Of a stretch of 64,000 nucleotides of DNA, positions 28,351 through 37,623 are shown one piece after another. Both the position numbers and the translations under genes were made by a program. Source of the stretch: an uncultured Sphingomonadaceae bacterium. Lineage in GTDB: Bacteria; Pseudomonadota; Alphaproteobacteria; Sphingomonadales; Sphingomonadaceae. Under the pieces are notes generated by a model that saw only the letters and a list, made by a program, of their open reading frames with translations, searched no databases and was not told the origin of the DNA. Position 1 is the stretch's first letter; every line of letters begins with the position of its first letter. The DNA is taken from the NCBI GenBank assembly GCA_947497315.1, contig CANMFX010000003.1, forward strand, positions 496,001-560,000. Direction: 5' to 3'.

Positions 28351-31116
28351 GTGAAAGCGAGTTTGTCTGTGAAGCATAAAAAACGGCTCCTGCCCATGTT
28401 GTTGAGTGGTACCATATTGGCAGGCATTTCGGTGCCGGCCTATGCACAGGAGGCGCCAGCGGTTGAGCCTGTTCTGCCTGTCGACAACACGATCAGATCC
28501 ATCGTGGTAAACGGCTCTCAGCGGCTGGAATCGGGGACTGTGCTTTCGTACATGAAGCTTCGGGTCGGGCAGACCTACACGCAGGAAGCTGCCGACCAAG
28601 CGCTCAAGGACCTGTTCGAAACAGAATTATTCAAGGATGTCAGCATCCGTAACAATGCCGGTGCGGTTGTTATCGAGGTTGTTGAAAACCCTGTGATCAA
28701 TCGGATATTGCTGGAAGGCAACAAGCGGATCAAAGAGGACAAAATCCGTCCGGAAATCCGCTTGGCACCGCGACAGATTTTCACTCGTTCCAAAGTACGT
28801 GCTGACGTGGCCCGGATCGTCGAGCTATACAAACGCAAAGGCCGGTTTGCGGCCAGTGTCGAGCCAAAAATGGTTCAACTTGACCAGAACCGCGTTGATA
28901 TTGTTTTTGAAGTCAATGAAGGCCCGAAATCCAAGGTTCAGCAGATCAACATCATCGGAAATGAAGTGTTTTCGGATGGCAAGCTGCGCGGCGAAATGGC
29001 TACGAAACAGGCCCGTTTTTATCGTTTTTTCAGTTCGAGCGATACCTATGACCCGGACCGGCTAGCTTTTGACCAACAGAAGCTACGCCAGTTCTACCTG
29101 ACCGAAGGCTATGCGGATTTTCGCGTAATTTCAGCGGTGGCAGAGCTGACACCGGACAAAAAAGACTTCATCATCACTTATGTTGTGGAGGAGGGCGATC
29201 GCTATAAATTTGGCGATGTCACAGTTGAAAGCGAAATTCGCGATTTCACTTCAGAAACGTTGACCCCGCTTTTACCGATGAAGGAAGGCGATTTTTACAA
29301 CGCGAAGCAAGTCGAAGACACAGTGGAAAACCTGTCCGAGACAGCTGGCCTGTTTGGCTACGCCTTTGCCGATGTCCGACCAGAATTTACGCGCGACAAA
29401 GACACCTTGACTATGGGGATCAACTTTCAGGTTGCCGAGAGTGATCGTGTCTACGTCGAGCGCATTGATATTAATGGTAATACGCTTACCGTCGATAAAG
29501 TGGTCCGGCGCGAATTCCGGTTAAATGAAGGTGATGCGTTTAACAGTTTTCAGGTCAAACGCTCCGCCAACCGGATCAAGTCTCTTGGCTTTTTCCAGGA
29601 TGAACTGGAAATTGAACAGAAGCAGGGCAGTGCGCCCGACCGGATTATATTGGAAGCTAATGTAGAAGAGCGCGCAACCGGTGAGTTGCAGCTCTCAGCC
29701 GGTTTCTCCAGTGTTGAGAATTTCATCCTCCAGGCCTCTGTCCGCCAACGTAACTTCCGCGGCAAAGGACAGGAATTACGGGCAAGCGTAAGCTATTCCA
29801 GTTTCTCTCAGGCAATTGAATTTGGGTTTACCGAGCCATATTTGTTTGACCGGAACATTGCTGTCGGCGTCGATGTCTTTCGCCGTGATTTGAACAGTTT
29901 CAACTTTGTCGGCAATGATCGTGAGACGACGTTTGAGCAGCTGACAACCGGTTTCCAGGTTCGTGCGGGCGTACCGATCACCGAATATCTATCTGCCTCA
30001 CTGCGCTACGGCCTCAGTTTCGACGACGTGACCCTGGACAGGGATTTGTTTTTCACTGACTCTAATAGTGATGGCACTCGCGGTAACAGCGCTGATGATA
30101 CTTGTGATCCGTTGGTCGCGGGCCGTTTTCTATGTGATGCGCTCGGTAAACGTACCACCTCCTCAATCGGCGCGTCGCTGATCTATGATGATCGCGACAA
30201 CCGAGTTCGCCCGACGCGCGGTCAAACTATCGTCGGCAGTCTTGATTTTGCCGGTTTGGGAGGCAGCGTCAAATATTTGAGGGGACGTCTTAATGCGGCG
30301 AAATATTGGCGCCCATTTGGTCAGTTCATTTTCTCGATAAGCGGCGAGGCCGGGTATATTCATCCGCTGGAGAATAGGGGCAGTGCGGCTGATGGGATTG
30401 ATGATATCCGCTTAACTGACCGCTTTTTCCTTGGTGAACCACAAATTCGTGGCTTTGGTATTCGCGGGGTTGGTCCTCGGGTTGTTCGGAACTTCACGCA
30501 GCCTGCGCTGGACGATAATGGCAATCCATTTAACCAGATCATCATCAACGAAAATCAACGCACGGATGATGCTATCGGCGGGCGGGCATACTATTTGGCG
30601 CGGGCTGAATTGGAGATTCCCCTTGGTTCCGGAGCCCGTGAGTTAGGTTTGAGGCCTTCGATCTTTGTTGATGCCGGTGCGGTGTTTAAGGTCACTACGC
30701 CGATTTTGCAAAATCCTCAGTTTGTCGGAAGACTTCAGGAACGCGACGCGAACGGTGCTGGCGTAACAATAGGGCGTGTTGATGGAAATGGTGCACCCGT
30801 TCTTGATACAAATGGTGTGCAGATTCAGGATCCGGTCTTTGTTGATAATGCTCTGGGTTTCTTGAGAACAGACCCTAATGGCAACGCTATTATTACGCCG
30901 CAAGCCACTGACGCCAACGGTAATCCATTTCCGGTCGCGACCACTTTCACAGAAAGCTTCTTTGGCGATACTGCCAGTCCCCGTGTTTCCGTTGGCATCG
31001 GTGTCAACTGGAATTCCCCATTCGGTCCATTCAGGATTGATGTCGCCCGCGCTTTGCTGAAAGAGCCCGGCGATGATACTAAGCTATTTACTTTCAATGT
31101 AGGAACACAATTCTAA
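28351..31116 (+). CDS. bamA: Outer-membrane protein assembly factor BamA
   Basis: A 921-residue Omp85 protein, the core of the BAM complex that inserts outer-membrane beta-barrels. A signal peptide (cleavage after VPAYA) is followed by five POTRA repeats (residues about 50-440) and a 16-strand barrel ending in FTFNVGTQF. It starts at GTG (MKASLSVKHKK). It is longer than the roughly 800-residue norm. Extra sequence includes a DSNSDGTRGNSADD loop and, at residues 799-857, a surface-loop insertion with five D-x-N-G motifs. Its stop overlaps the ompH start by one base. Confidence 0.95.
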   Translation: MKASLSVKHKKRLLPMLLSGTILAGISVPAYAQEAPAVEPVLPVDNTIRSIVVNGSQRLESGTVLSYMKLRVGQTYTQEAADQALKDLFETELFKDVSIRNNAGAVVIEVVENPVINRILLEGNKRIKEDKIRPEIRLAPRQIFTRSKVRADVARIVELYKRKGRFAASVEPKMVQLDQNRVDIVFEVNEGPKSKVQQINIIGNEVFSDGKLRGEMATKQARFYRFFSSSDTYDPDRLAFDQQKLRQFYLTEGYADFRVISAVAELTPDKKDFIITYVVEEGDRYKFGDVTVESEIRDFTSETLTPLLPMKEGDFYNAKQVEDTVENLSETAGLFGYAFADVRPEFTRDKDTLTMGINFQVAESDRVYVERIDINGNTLTVDKVVRREFRLNEGDAFNSFQVKRSANRIKSLGFFQDELEIEQKQGSAPDRIILEANVEERATGELQLSAGFSSVENFILQASVRQRNFRGKGQELRASVSYSSFSQAIEFGFTEPYLFDRNIAVGVDVFRRDLNSFNFVGNDRETTFEQLTTGFQVRAGVPITEYLSASLRYGLSFDDVTLDRDLFFTDSNSDGTRGNSADDTCDPLVAGRFLCDALGKRTTSSIGASLIYDDRDNRVRPTRGQTIVGSLDFAGLGGSVKYLRGRLNAAKYWRPFGQFIFSISGEAGYIHPLENRGSAADGIDDIRLTDRFFLGEPQIRGFGIRGVGPRVVRNFTQPALDDNGNPFNQIIINENQRTDDAIGGRAYYLARAELEIPLGSGARELGLRPSIFVDAGAVFKVTTPILQNPQFVGRLQERDANGAGVTIGRVDGNGAPVLDTNGVQIQDPVFVDNALGFLRTDPNGNAIITPQATDANGNPFPVATTFTESFFGDTASPRVSVGIGVNWNSPFGPFRIDVARALLKEPGDDTKLFTFNVGTQF

Positions 31117-31769
31117 TGACATTTTCAACCAAGACACTTTTGAAATCGGCGGCATTGGCCGTTGCAACCTTGTCTGTCCCAGCGGTTGTTGCCTCGCCGG
31201 CGGCTGCGCAGTCTAGAACCAGCATCGGCGTCGCGAATTATGAAGCGGCAGTTGTTCGGTCACAAGCTTACCGGACGGCCGTGGAGCAGATGAAAACAAC
31301 CTATAAGGCAGATATTGATGCGACAAATGCGCGTGCAACGGCATTGCAGACAGAGCTGAAACCTTTGGTAGACGCTTATAACGCGGCTGTTCAGCAACCC
31401 GGTGCGACGGCGCAAACGGTGCAGCCACAAGCGCAAGCACTGCAAGCTAAACGTCAATCTGGCCAGCAAGAGCTTGCCCGTCTGCAACAGCGTGTCACGT
31501 TGGCGACAGCTTATGTGGAAGAGCAGGTTGGCATGAAACTAAATGATGCGATCAAGGCGGCGATGAAAGCCAAAAATGTTGATCTCGTGCTGCAACCCCA
31601 AGCTGTTGTCGCACGTGAGCCTTATGTTGACATAACCGAATCCATCGTAGCGGAACTCAACAAGCTGGTTCCTTCCGCGACAATTACACCGCCAGCTGGA
31701 TGGAAGCCTGGTCAGGCGCAACAACAGGCACAGCAGCCGGCGGCAACTGAACAACCTTCCGGTCGTTAA
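31116..31769 (+). CDS. Periplasmic chaperone OmpH/Skp family
   Basis: A 217-residue periplasmic chaperone delivering unfolded outer-membrane proteins to BamA. A signal peptide ends near VASPAAA-QS. The middle is a long alpha-helical, Q/A-rich coiled-coil region, and the C-terminal part has [29 protein letters not shown], as in OmpH proteins (shown here only to locate it). The C-terminus is a Q-rich low-complexity tail. It is coupled to bamA by TAATG overlap and followed 8 bp later by fabZ. Confidence 0.88.
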   Translation: MTFSTKTLLKSAALAVATLSVPAVVASPAAAQSRTSIGVANYEAAVVRSQAYRTAVEQMKTTYKADIDATNARATALQTELKPLVDAYNAAVQQPGATAQTVQPQAQALQAKRQSGQQELARLQQRVTLATAYVEEQVGMKLNDAIKAAMKAKNVDLVLQPQAVVAREPYVDITESIVAELNKLVPSATITPPAGWKPGQAQQQAQQPAATEQPSGR

Positions 31770-31777
31770 CAACCGCT

Positions 31778-32236
31778 ATGTCTGAATCGCTGGATTATGA
31801 TGTAACAAAGGTGATGGCGGTGTTGCCGCACCGTTATCCCATGTTGCTGGTCGATCGTGTGGAAGAATTGATCAAGGACGAGTCGATTCGTGCGGTGAAA
31901 GCCGTCACGATGAACGAAGGGTTCTTCCAGGGGCATTTCCCCGGACGACCGATCATGCCAGGCGTTATGATTGTCGAGGCTTTGGCTCAGGCTGCCGGCG
32001 TTTTGGCGATGGAAAGCTTTGGACTGGTTGGTTCTGGCAAGCTTGTCTATTTTATGGCGATTGACGGAGCAAAATTCCGAAATCCCGTGGAGCCAGGCTG
32101 CTTGCTGTCGCTCAATGTTGAATTTGTGCAGAAACGTCCGCGGGTCTGCAAATTCTCCGGGAAAGCGATGATTGGCGACAAATTGGCCGCCGAGGCCAGT
32201 TTTACAGCCATGATCGCTGATCCGCCCGGTTCATAA
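31778..32236 (+). CDS. fabZ: 3-hydroxyacyl-ACP dehydratase FabZ
   Basis: A 152-residue hot-dog-fold enzyme removing water from 3-hydroxyacyl-ACP in type II fatty-acid synthesis. The active-site histidine is in [20 protein letters not shown], preceded by [13 protein letters not shown]. Length is normal. In LPS-producing proteobacteria this gene usually lies between lpxD and lpxA. Here it directly follows ompH and is followed by rpmE. Confidence 0.96.
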   Translation: MSESLDYDVTKVMAVLPHRYPMLLVDRVEELIKDESIRAVKAVTMNEGFFQGHFPGRPIMPGVMIVEALAQAAGVLAMESFGLVGSGKLVYFMAIDGAKFRNPVEPGCLLSLNVEFVQKRPRVCKFSGKAMIGDKLAAEASFTAMIADPPGS

Positions 32237-32356
32237 TTGGGCAGATAGACGACAAAAGAATCTTGCACTTTGGAGCGGCGGCAGTTAATGCGCCGCTTCG
32301 CATTCTATTACACGCTTAGGGAACTGGTCGGAAACCAGCCCGCTTTGGAGCAAAAA

Positions 32357-32587
32357 ATGAAAAAAGATACGCATCCCGACTATCACATGATCAAGGTCCA
32401 GATGACCGATGGCACTGTGTTCGAAACCCGCTCCACCTGGGGCAAAGAGGGCGAAACTTTGCAGCTTGATATTGACCCGACATCGCATCCGGCTTGGACT
32501 GGCGGCAACCAGCGCCTTATGGATGCTGGCGGTCAGGTTGCACGTTTCAACAAGCGTTTTGGCGGTTTGTCACTCAAGAAAAACTAA
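32357..32587 (+). CDS. rpmE: 50S ribosomal protein L31
   Basis: A 76-residue large-subunit protein. It starts [15 protein letters not shown] and ends with [13 protein letters not shown]. No cysteines are present, so this is the zinc-independent (C-minus) form. The open frame continues upstream to 32270, but the ATG at 32357 has a GGAG ribosome site 6 bases away and matches the family start. Confidence 0.95.
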   Translation: MKKDTHPDYHMIKVQMTDGTVFETRSTWGKEGETLQLDIDPTSHPAWTGGNQRLMDAGGQVARFNKRFGGLSLKKN

Positions 32588-32617
32588 GCTTCGTTTGCAG
32601 AGGTTTAGGGCCACTGC

Positions 32618-33565
32618 TCACCACAAGCTAACGGCACCAAGCCATGGCGTGAGAAGCGACAGCTTCTGGCGATAAATTTCCGTTGCCCGCTGACTTGAGA
32701 TTTTTACGAACTGGATTTCCGAGCCTGGGCGCAGTTGCCCGATCAGGTGGCGATCGGCCTTTATAACTTGTGCTATTCGCGGATAGCCTCCGGTTGTTTG
32801 CGCATCTGGTCCGAGCAAAAAAGGCTCTCCGTCCGGTGGGCATTGGATTGTGCCTGGAAAAACCGGCGCGCTTTGCATCTCTTCGTCATTCTCCATTTCG
32901 AGAACAATGCCATGCAAATTGAGCCCCATCCGGTTAGCTCTTCGTCCGGCCTGAAACTTTTCTTCGAATAATTTATTTTGAGAATAAAGAGTTAAGGCCG
33001 AAATTTCGGGTCCGGTGGTCACTCGAATGATATATTTTCCGGACAGGTTGGGGCGCAACTCGATGGGTGTTTTCGTAGCCGTCGGATCAGGTTCAGAATT
33101 CCCTGCCCACTGGATTTCATCACCGGCCTTCACGGCGCGACCATGAAAACCTCCTAATCCGGCACCGAGATAGGTGGATTGACCGCCCAAAAGAGACTGG
33201 GCGCCTATTTTCCCCGCAACAGCGAGATAGGATCGGCACCCCTGATCTGCCGGACCGATATGAATCTCGTCGCCGGGTTTCATATGGGTCTGTGTGTGTA
33301 ACGGCTGATCTTCGCCGTTGATGCGGAAAAATGAGGCGGCGCCTGTTAAAGCCATAGCACTATGTTTTTCGGCCACAAATTTGGCATCATCCAGAGTGAT
33401 TTCGATCGCTATCGCGCCTGCAACTTCGCCGACCAGATGATTGGCCAGGGCGAGGGACAGGGAATCTGCCGCTCCGGCTGCAGGCATACCTAAGTGCCGA
33501 TGGCTGGAAAATGGGGAGCCTTGCAAAGTCGTTTGCAAACCGGGTTTGACAACGGTGAGACTCAT
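32618..33565 (-). CDS. pxpC: 5-oxoprolinase subunit PxpC (biotin-dependent carboxyltransferase family, KipA-like)
   Basis: A 315-residue subunit of the prokaryotic ATP-dependent 5-oxoprolinase PxpABC, which opens pyroglutamate to glutamate. It begins with the family hallmark VVKPGLQTTLQGSPFSSHRHLG and has MGLNLHGIVLEM in the C-terminal half. It is the last gene of a four-gene minus-strand operon and overlaps pxpB by 4 bases. It converges on rpmE with 30 bp between the stops. Confidence 0.9.
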   Translation of the reverse strand: MSLTVVKPGLQTTLQGSPFSSHRHLGMPAAGAADSLSLALANHLVGEVAGAIAIEITLDDAKFVAEKHSAMALTGAASFFRINGEDQPLHTQTHMKPGDEIHIGPADQGCRSYLAVAGKIGAQSLLGGQSTYLGAGLGGFHGRAVKAGDEIQWAGNSEPDPTATKTPIELRPNLSGKYIIRVTTGPEISALTLYSQNKLFEEKFQAGRRANRMGLNLHGIVLEMENDEEMQSAPVFPGTIQCPPDGEPFLLGPDAQTTGGYPRIAQVIKADRHLIGQLRPGSEIQFVKISSQRATEIYRQKLSLLTPWLGAVSLW

Positions 33566-34242
33566 TCGCCCAGTTCTCTGGAATATTGTTCTTCGGCAAT
33601 CTTTTCAAATTCGGCTTTATCAATCGATCTGAATGATACGACTTGATTGGCAGACAAGAGTGCGGGGTGGTTGTTCTCGGGACGAAACAGGTGAACAGGT
33701 GTGCGGCCAATGATCGGCCAGCCACCAGGACTGCTGAAAGAATAGATACAGCTCTGGTCGCCAATGATACCGATCGAACCTGCCTCCACTTGCTGTCGGG
33801 GTTTTGGTAATCTGCCGATCTTGGCAATTTCCTCCTGGCATTGCAGATAAGCAAAACCAGGCATGAACCCGAGCATTGTCACAGTGAAAGACAGATTGCT
33901 GTGCCATGCAACCAATGCTTCGGAAGACATTCCCATTTTGTCGGCTATCCATTCCTGGTCGGGGCCGAATATTTTGTCGTAACAAACTGGAACTGCGATG
34001 GGCTCTATTTGCGGCACTGCAGCAGCCTGCGGTTTCAGTAGTTGTTCACGAAGCAGGTCGGACGCTTCATCGGGTGTGATCTGGGCAGGATCGAACTGTA
34101 CGGCAACACTTTTTAGGCCGGGAACAATCTCCCGCCATATGGTTTGCTGCCTTAAGGCAGAGCTAGCGGCTTGAACGGTGTCGAGGTCACCCAATTGGCA
34201 AAAAAGCGTGTCATCGCATATGTGAATGTCGACAATATTCAC
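33562..34242 (-). CDS. pxpB: 5-oxoprolinase subunit PxpB (KipI-like)
   Basis: A 226-residue partner of PxpC in 5-oxoproline hydrolysis. The KipI/allophanate hydrolase subunit 1 signatures include VPVCYDKIFGPDQEWIAD, FTVTMLGFMPGFAYL and GGWPIIGRTPVHLFRP. It overlaps pxpC and pxpA by 4 bases each (ATGA), implying tightly coupled translation of the complex. Confidence 0.9.
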   Translation of the reverse strand: MNIVDIHICDDTLFCQLGDLDTVQAASSALRQQTIWREIVPGLKSVAVQFDPAQITPDEASDLLREQLLKPQAAAVPQIEPIAVPVCYDKIFGPDQEWIADKMGMSSEALVAWHSNLSFTVTMLGFMPGFAYLQCQEEIAKIGRLPKPRQQVEAGSIGIIGDQSCIYSFSSPGGWPIIGRTPVHLFRPENNHPALLSANQVVSFRSIDKAEFEKIAEEQYSRELGE

Positions 34243-34997
34243 GCTTCCGGTGCCGCAATAGATATGCCTTCAAGCTCCAGTGTGCGCCGCATTGCCTTTG
34301 CGGTTTCCAGGGCGCCGTCGCTGTCGGAATGAAGGCATAGCGTTTCGGCAGGGATTATCTTTGGTGTATTGTCGGCCGTCGTGATGGGTTGTCCTTTGAC
34401 CAAAGCCAGTCCCTGTTTCACGCGCTCGGCATCATTGGCGATAATGGCTCCTGCTTCCGTGCGAGAAACGAGGCGAGAATGCTGCGTATATTGCCGGTCA
34501 ATAAATGCCTCGGCAATAAAAAGAACGCCGCTTTTGGCGGCTTTTTGATGCAGCGTAGATCCCGCCATACTGACCAGCGCCAGATTTTCCATGTGGGCGA
34601 TTTCGACGAGGATATCCGCTAGTATTTCATCATCCTGCGCATCATTATAAAGCGCACCATGCGGTTTCAGATGCGTGATATCTACCGCTACGTCTTTCGC
34701 TACAGCCTTGATTGCCTCCACCTGCTCCAGCAAACTGGCCTTCAATATGGCAGGTTCAATCGTAATGCTCTGTCGACCGAAATTGGCGCGGTCGGGATAA
34801 GAGGGATGGGCACCAGCTGACACGCCTTTTTCTTTCGCGGCCTCCAGCATCGCCCGCATCGTTTTTGGCGATCCGGCATGACCACCGCAGGCAATGTTGC
34901 AGCTGGAAACAACGTCCATAATCGCGATATCGCGCGCCATGGCTTCGGCGCTGTCGTCCTCTCCCAGATCAGCATTTAGGTCGATGGAGAAAGTCAT
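34239..34997 (-). CDS. pxpA: 5-oxoprolinase subunit PxpA (LamB/YcsF family)
   Basis: A 252-residue subunit that acts with PxpBC in ATP-driven cleavage of 5-oxoproline to glutamate. The family N-terminus IDLNADLGE and CNIACGGHAGSP are present, and the HLKPHGALYND motif is intact. The frame opens at 35006, but the ATG at 34997 overlaps the stop of the transporter gene as ATGA, matching the other junctions in this operon, so it was chosen. Confidence 0.91.
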   Translation of the reverse strand: MTFSIDLNADLGEDDSAEAMARDIAIMDVVSSCNIACGGHAGSPKTMRAMLEAAKEKGVSAGAHPSYPDRANFGRQSITIEPAILKASLLEQVEAIKAVAKDVAVDITHLKPHGALYNDAQDDEILADILVEIAHMENLALVSMAGSTLHQKAAKSGVLFIAEAFIDRQYTQHSRLVSRTEAGAIIANDAERVKQGLALVKGQPITTADNTPKIIPAETLCLHSDSDGALETAKAMRRTLELEGISIAAPEA

Positions 34998-36214
34998 GGC
35001 CACCATCCCAAGGCCCGGGCGATGAGCCGGACGCCTAACATTGTTGTGACCGCCAATATAATCGCTCCGGCTATATTGCCCTTCCAGCTATTAACGTGAC
35101 CGCCCAGTAAGGCCTTGTCATTGGCCAGTTTAATAAGGAAAAACGCGATGATAGGGAGGAGCAATCCGTTGGCTATCTGCGCAACAAAGATGATCTCGAC
35201 TGGTTTATAGTTCAGCAATGCGCCGAAAGTACCGGACAAGATGACAAGCAACGCGCCGATCCTAAAAGGGGTGCGCGATGCACCACCACCAGTTTTGCCA
35301 AAAATCTCTTGCACAATATATCCCGTAGCGAGCGGCGCTGTAATAGCGGAAGTCAATCCTGCGGCAAATAGCCCGGCGCCCAGCGTTGCGCTTGCAAAAC
35401 TACCGAATAGCGGATTGAGCTGCTCCGCCATATCAACCGCGCTGGAAATCTCTTTGCCGCTTCCGAACAGGCTGGCCGCCGCTGTTGCCAATATGGTGAT
35501 CGAAACCAGTCCGCCGAGTCCGATGGAAAAAGCGCTGTCCGTCTGTGCTTCGGCTAGATCATCCTCCTGTTTCCAGCGTTCCCGTACACTCGCGGCATGG
35601 AGGAACAAATTATATGGGACGATTGTTGTGCCGATCAGGGCAATGGCTGTTAACAGTCCGCCTTGGGGAACGGAGGGAATGAAGCCGTTAAAAATTGCTG
35701 CCATATCGGGGCGGGTGATCAGGAATGTCAACAAGAAGGATAGGCACATGAACAGCACCATCGCTATCAATATCCGTTCTACCCAGCGCGGTTTGGAAAA
35801 CAGGATGAGTGCCCCGGCAAGCAAGGCGATGGATCCAATTGCAAGGTTGCGGTTGTCAGAAAAGCTGCCGCTAAGCGCTTCGAGACCCAACAGTGCGCCA
35901 GATATATTGCCAGCCTCGTAAGCTGCATTGCCGAGAGCCAAGGCAGCGATAAGCAGCAAAGCCGCCAGCCACCGTAGGGGCGGCGAAGCGACCGTTTGCA
36001 TCATTGCCTCGGCGAGACCCATGCGAGAAACCAGCGCGACCCGAACGGCAATCGATTGCAAAATGATGGTCGTCACGGTGGCAAAGGCGAGTGCCCATAT
36101 CAACGCAAAACCGAAATTCGCACCGGCCAGGGTGCAGGCGGTAACCGTACCGGGGCCGATAAAGGCGGCGGAAACCAACATCCCCGGGCCGGGGCGATAG
36201 CGGGTTATCTTCAT
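34994..36214 (-). CDS. Nramp-family-like transporter in the 5-oxoprolinase operon
   Basis: A 406-residue inner-membrane protein with about 11 hydrophobic helices, in the Nramp/LeuT-like family and comparable in context to YcsG of Bacillus, which sits next to ycsF (pxpA). Canonical Nramps bind divalent metal through DPGN in helix 1 and an MPH motif in helix 6. Here these read GPGT (AAFIGPGTVTACTLAG) and VPYNLFLH, so the usual metal ligands are missing. It may carry something other than Mn2+ or Fe2+, and the operon hints at 5-oxoproline or a counter-ion, which is inference. It is first in the pxp operon. Confidence 0.8.
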   Translation of the reverse strand: MKITRYRPGPGMLVSAAFIGPGTVTACTLAGANFGFALIWALAFATVTTIILQSIAVRVALVSRMGLAEAMMQTVASPPLRWLAALLLIAALALGNAAYEAGNISGALLGLEALSGSFSDNRNLAIGSIALLAGALILFSKPRWVERILIAMVLFMCLSFLLTFLITRPDMAAIFNGFIPSVPQGGLLTAIALIGTTIVPYNLFLHAASVRERWKQEDDLAEAQTDSAFSIGLGGLVSITILATAAASLFGSGKEISSAVDMAEQLNPLFGSFASATLGAGLFAAGLTSAITAPLATGYIVQEIFGKTGGGASRTPFRIGALLVILSGTFGALLNYKPVEIIFVAQIANGLLLPIIAFFLIKLANDKALLGGHVNSWKGNIAGAIILAVTTMLGVRLIARALGWWP

Positions 36215-36247
36215 GAAATATGCTGCAATCTAATCATTATTGATGAT

Positions 36248-36889
36248 CTAACCCGCCCACGGCCAGGGCCGTTCCCTGAACCATTTTGTAATGACATATT
36301 TGGTGCCGCTACGCACTTTCATTCCGTGATGCAGGGTCAGATCATTGGCGCTGCCATCGGCGCCCATGTTGTTCCAGCACAATATGCTGCCAGTCTTTGG
36401 TACAAACTTCTTGTTCAGTTTGACGAAGCGCGTGGCCCCGCCGGCGCTCGGTTCGTTTAAATAGATCATGAATGTCCAAGTGCGTTGGCCAGATTCAGCG
36501 CAGAATTTTTCAAAGTCCTGACCATTGGGATCAAAATAGTCTGTATGGGCCTTGAATTCCTGTCCCTCCGCATAGCGTTGTCCCTGCAACGGTTCACCAA
36601 AGGCAGGGTCAATATTGGCAAAGTTGCAGATTTTTTCATCCATCGCCGACACAAATGGGTCATCATGATCCAGATCGCAGGTCTCGCTGGTGCGAAAATA
36701 ATCATCGCCGTTGGCATCGGCAATCGTTGACGGGCGGCGCTTTTCGTCAATGCGCTGGATAAGCTCCTCGCATTCGCTTCGATCGATAAAGTTTTTCAGC
36801 ATGCAAAGTTCGACGCTTTTGCTGGGATAGCGCTGTACCTTGCCCAATGCGACCAGATAGTCGGCAGAGGTGGTGTTTTGATCTGTCAT
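36248..36889 (-). CDS. 2-oxoglutarate/Fe(II) oxygenase (prolyl 4-hydroxylase-like)
   Basis: A 213-residue oxygenase of the prolyl 4-hydroxylase alpha-subunit superfamily. The iron ligands are H and D in FKAHTDYFDP and the distal H in LTLHHGMKVRSG, and the 2-oxoglutarate-binding lysine is in KYVITKWFRER. The frame extends upstream to 36919, but MTDQNTTSADY at 36889 gives a normal N-terminus and keeps the divergent promoter region before gspJ. The substrate may be a protein proline or another molecule. It follows the start of the pxp operon at 34 bp on the same strand, so it may be read through from its own promoter into that operon. Confidence 0.85.
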   Translation of the reverse strand: MTDQNTTSADYLVALGKVQRYPSKSVELCMLKNFIDRSECEELIQRIDEKRRPSTIADANGDDYFRTSETCDLDHDDPFVSAMDEKICNFANIDPAFGEPLQGQRYAEGQEFKAHTDYFDPNGQDFEKFCAESGQRTWTFMIYLNEPSAGGATRFVKLNKKFVPKTGSILCWNNMGADGSANDLTLHHGMKVRSGTKYVITKWFRERPWPWAG

Positions 36890-36996
36890 CAAACGGTCCG
36901 AAATCATTCCTATTATCATGCTCAGACTAAATGAAAATTCGTATGCTGCAACCGCTCTTTGCGGTCCGGTGGAATCGGGATATAGAAAAGCTAATC

Positions 36997-37623
36997 ATGG
37001 CAGACACAAATCTCAATCGCAGCGACAGTACTGGTGCAGAGCGCGGTTTCACGCTGGTGGAAATGATGGTCGCCCTGTTCATTTTCTCGCTGCTGTCTGT
37101 TGCCGGTGTCGTCCTTTTGCGCGGTGCGGTGAACAGTAATGAAGTTACCGACGCCAAGCTCAGCGACATGGCGCAGATGCAGCGGCTCGTTTCGTTAATG
37201 GAGGCGGATTTGAGTCAGGCGCTCCCACGGCCGCATCGCAATGAAGAGGGTGACCGAGTTGCCGCCTTTGTAAGCGAAACCGGGTCGCAGGGCCGAGGAT
37301 TTTTATCCTTCTCCCGCGGCGGACAGAGCAATATCAACAATAAGCCGCGCTCCAATATGCAGCGTGTATCCTATCAACTGAATGACGGCCGATTGGAACG
37401 CCTACAATATGAAGCAACCGATGGCGGTGCAGTGAGCGAGCCTGCCGTCTTGCTGGATGGCATAAGCGCGCTTCAATTGCGTTTTCGCGACAAGAGAGGA
37501 CAGTGGGTTAGTCGTTGGCAGACAGAAAGGCTCAGCGACATACCGCGCGCGGTCGAAATGCGATTTGATCAGAATGGGCGAAGCTATCGTCATGTTTTTC
37601 TGATCGGGACCGGTTATTTGTGA
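36997..37623 (+). CDS. gspJ: Type II secretion minor pseudopilin GspJ
   Basis: A 208-residue minor pseudopilin of the type II secretion system. The prepilin peptidase site is in ERGFTLVEMMVALFIF near residue 17, cleaved after the glycine, followed by a hydrophobic helix and a polar globular domain ending in YRHVFLIGTGYL. The start MADTNLNRSDS at 36997 was preferred to 36931, because the leader before the cleavage site would otherwise be over 35 residues. Only gspK follows, and no gspG, H or I is adjacent. Confidence 0.87.
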   Translation: MADTNLNRSDSTGAERGFTLVEMMVALFIFSLLSVAGVVLLRGAVNSNEVTDAKLSDMAQMQRLVSLMEADLSQALPRPHRNEEGDRVAAFVSETGSQGRGFLSFSRGGQSNINNKPRSNMQRVSYQLNDGRLERLQYEATDGGAVSEPAVLLDGISALQLRFRDKRGQWVSRWQTERLSDIPRAVEMRFDQNGRSYRHVFLIGTGYL

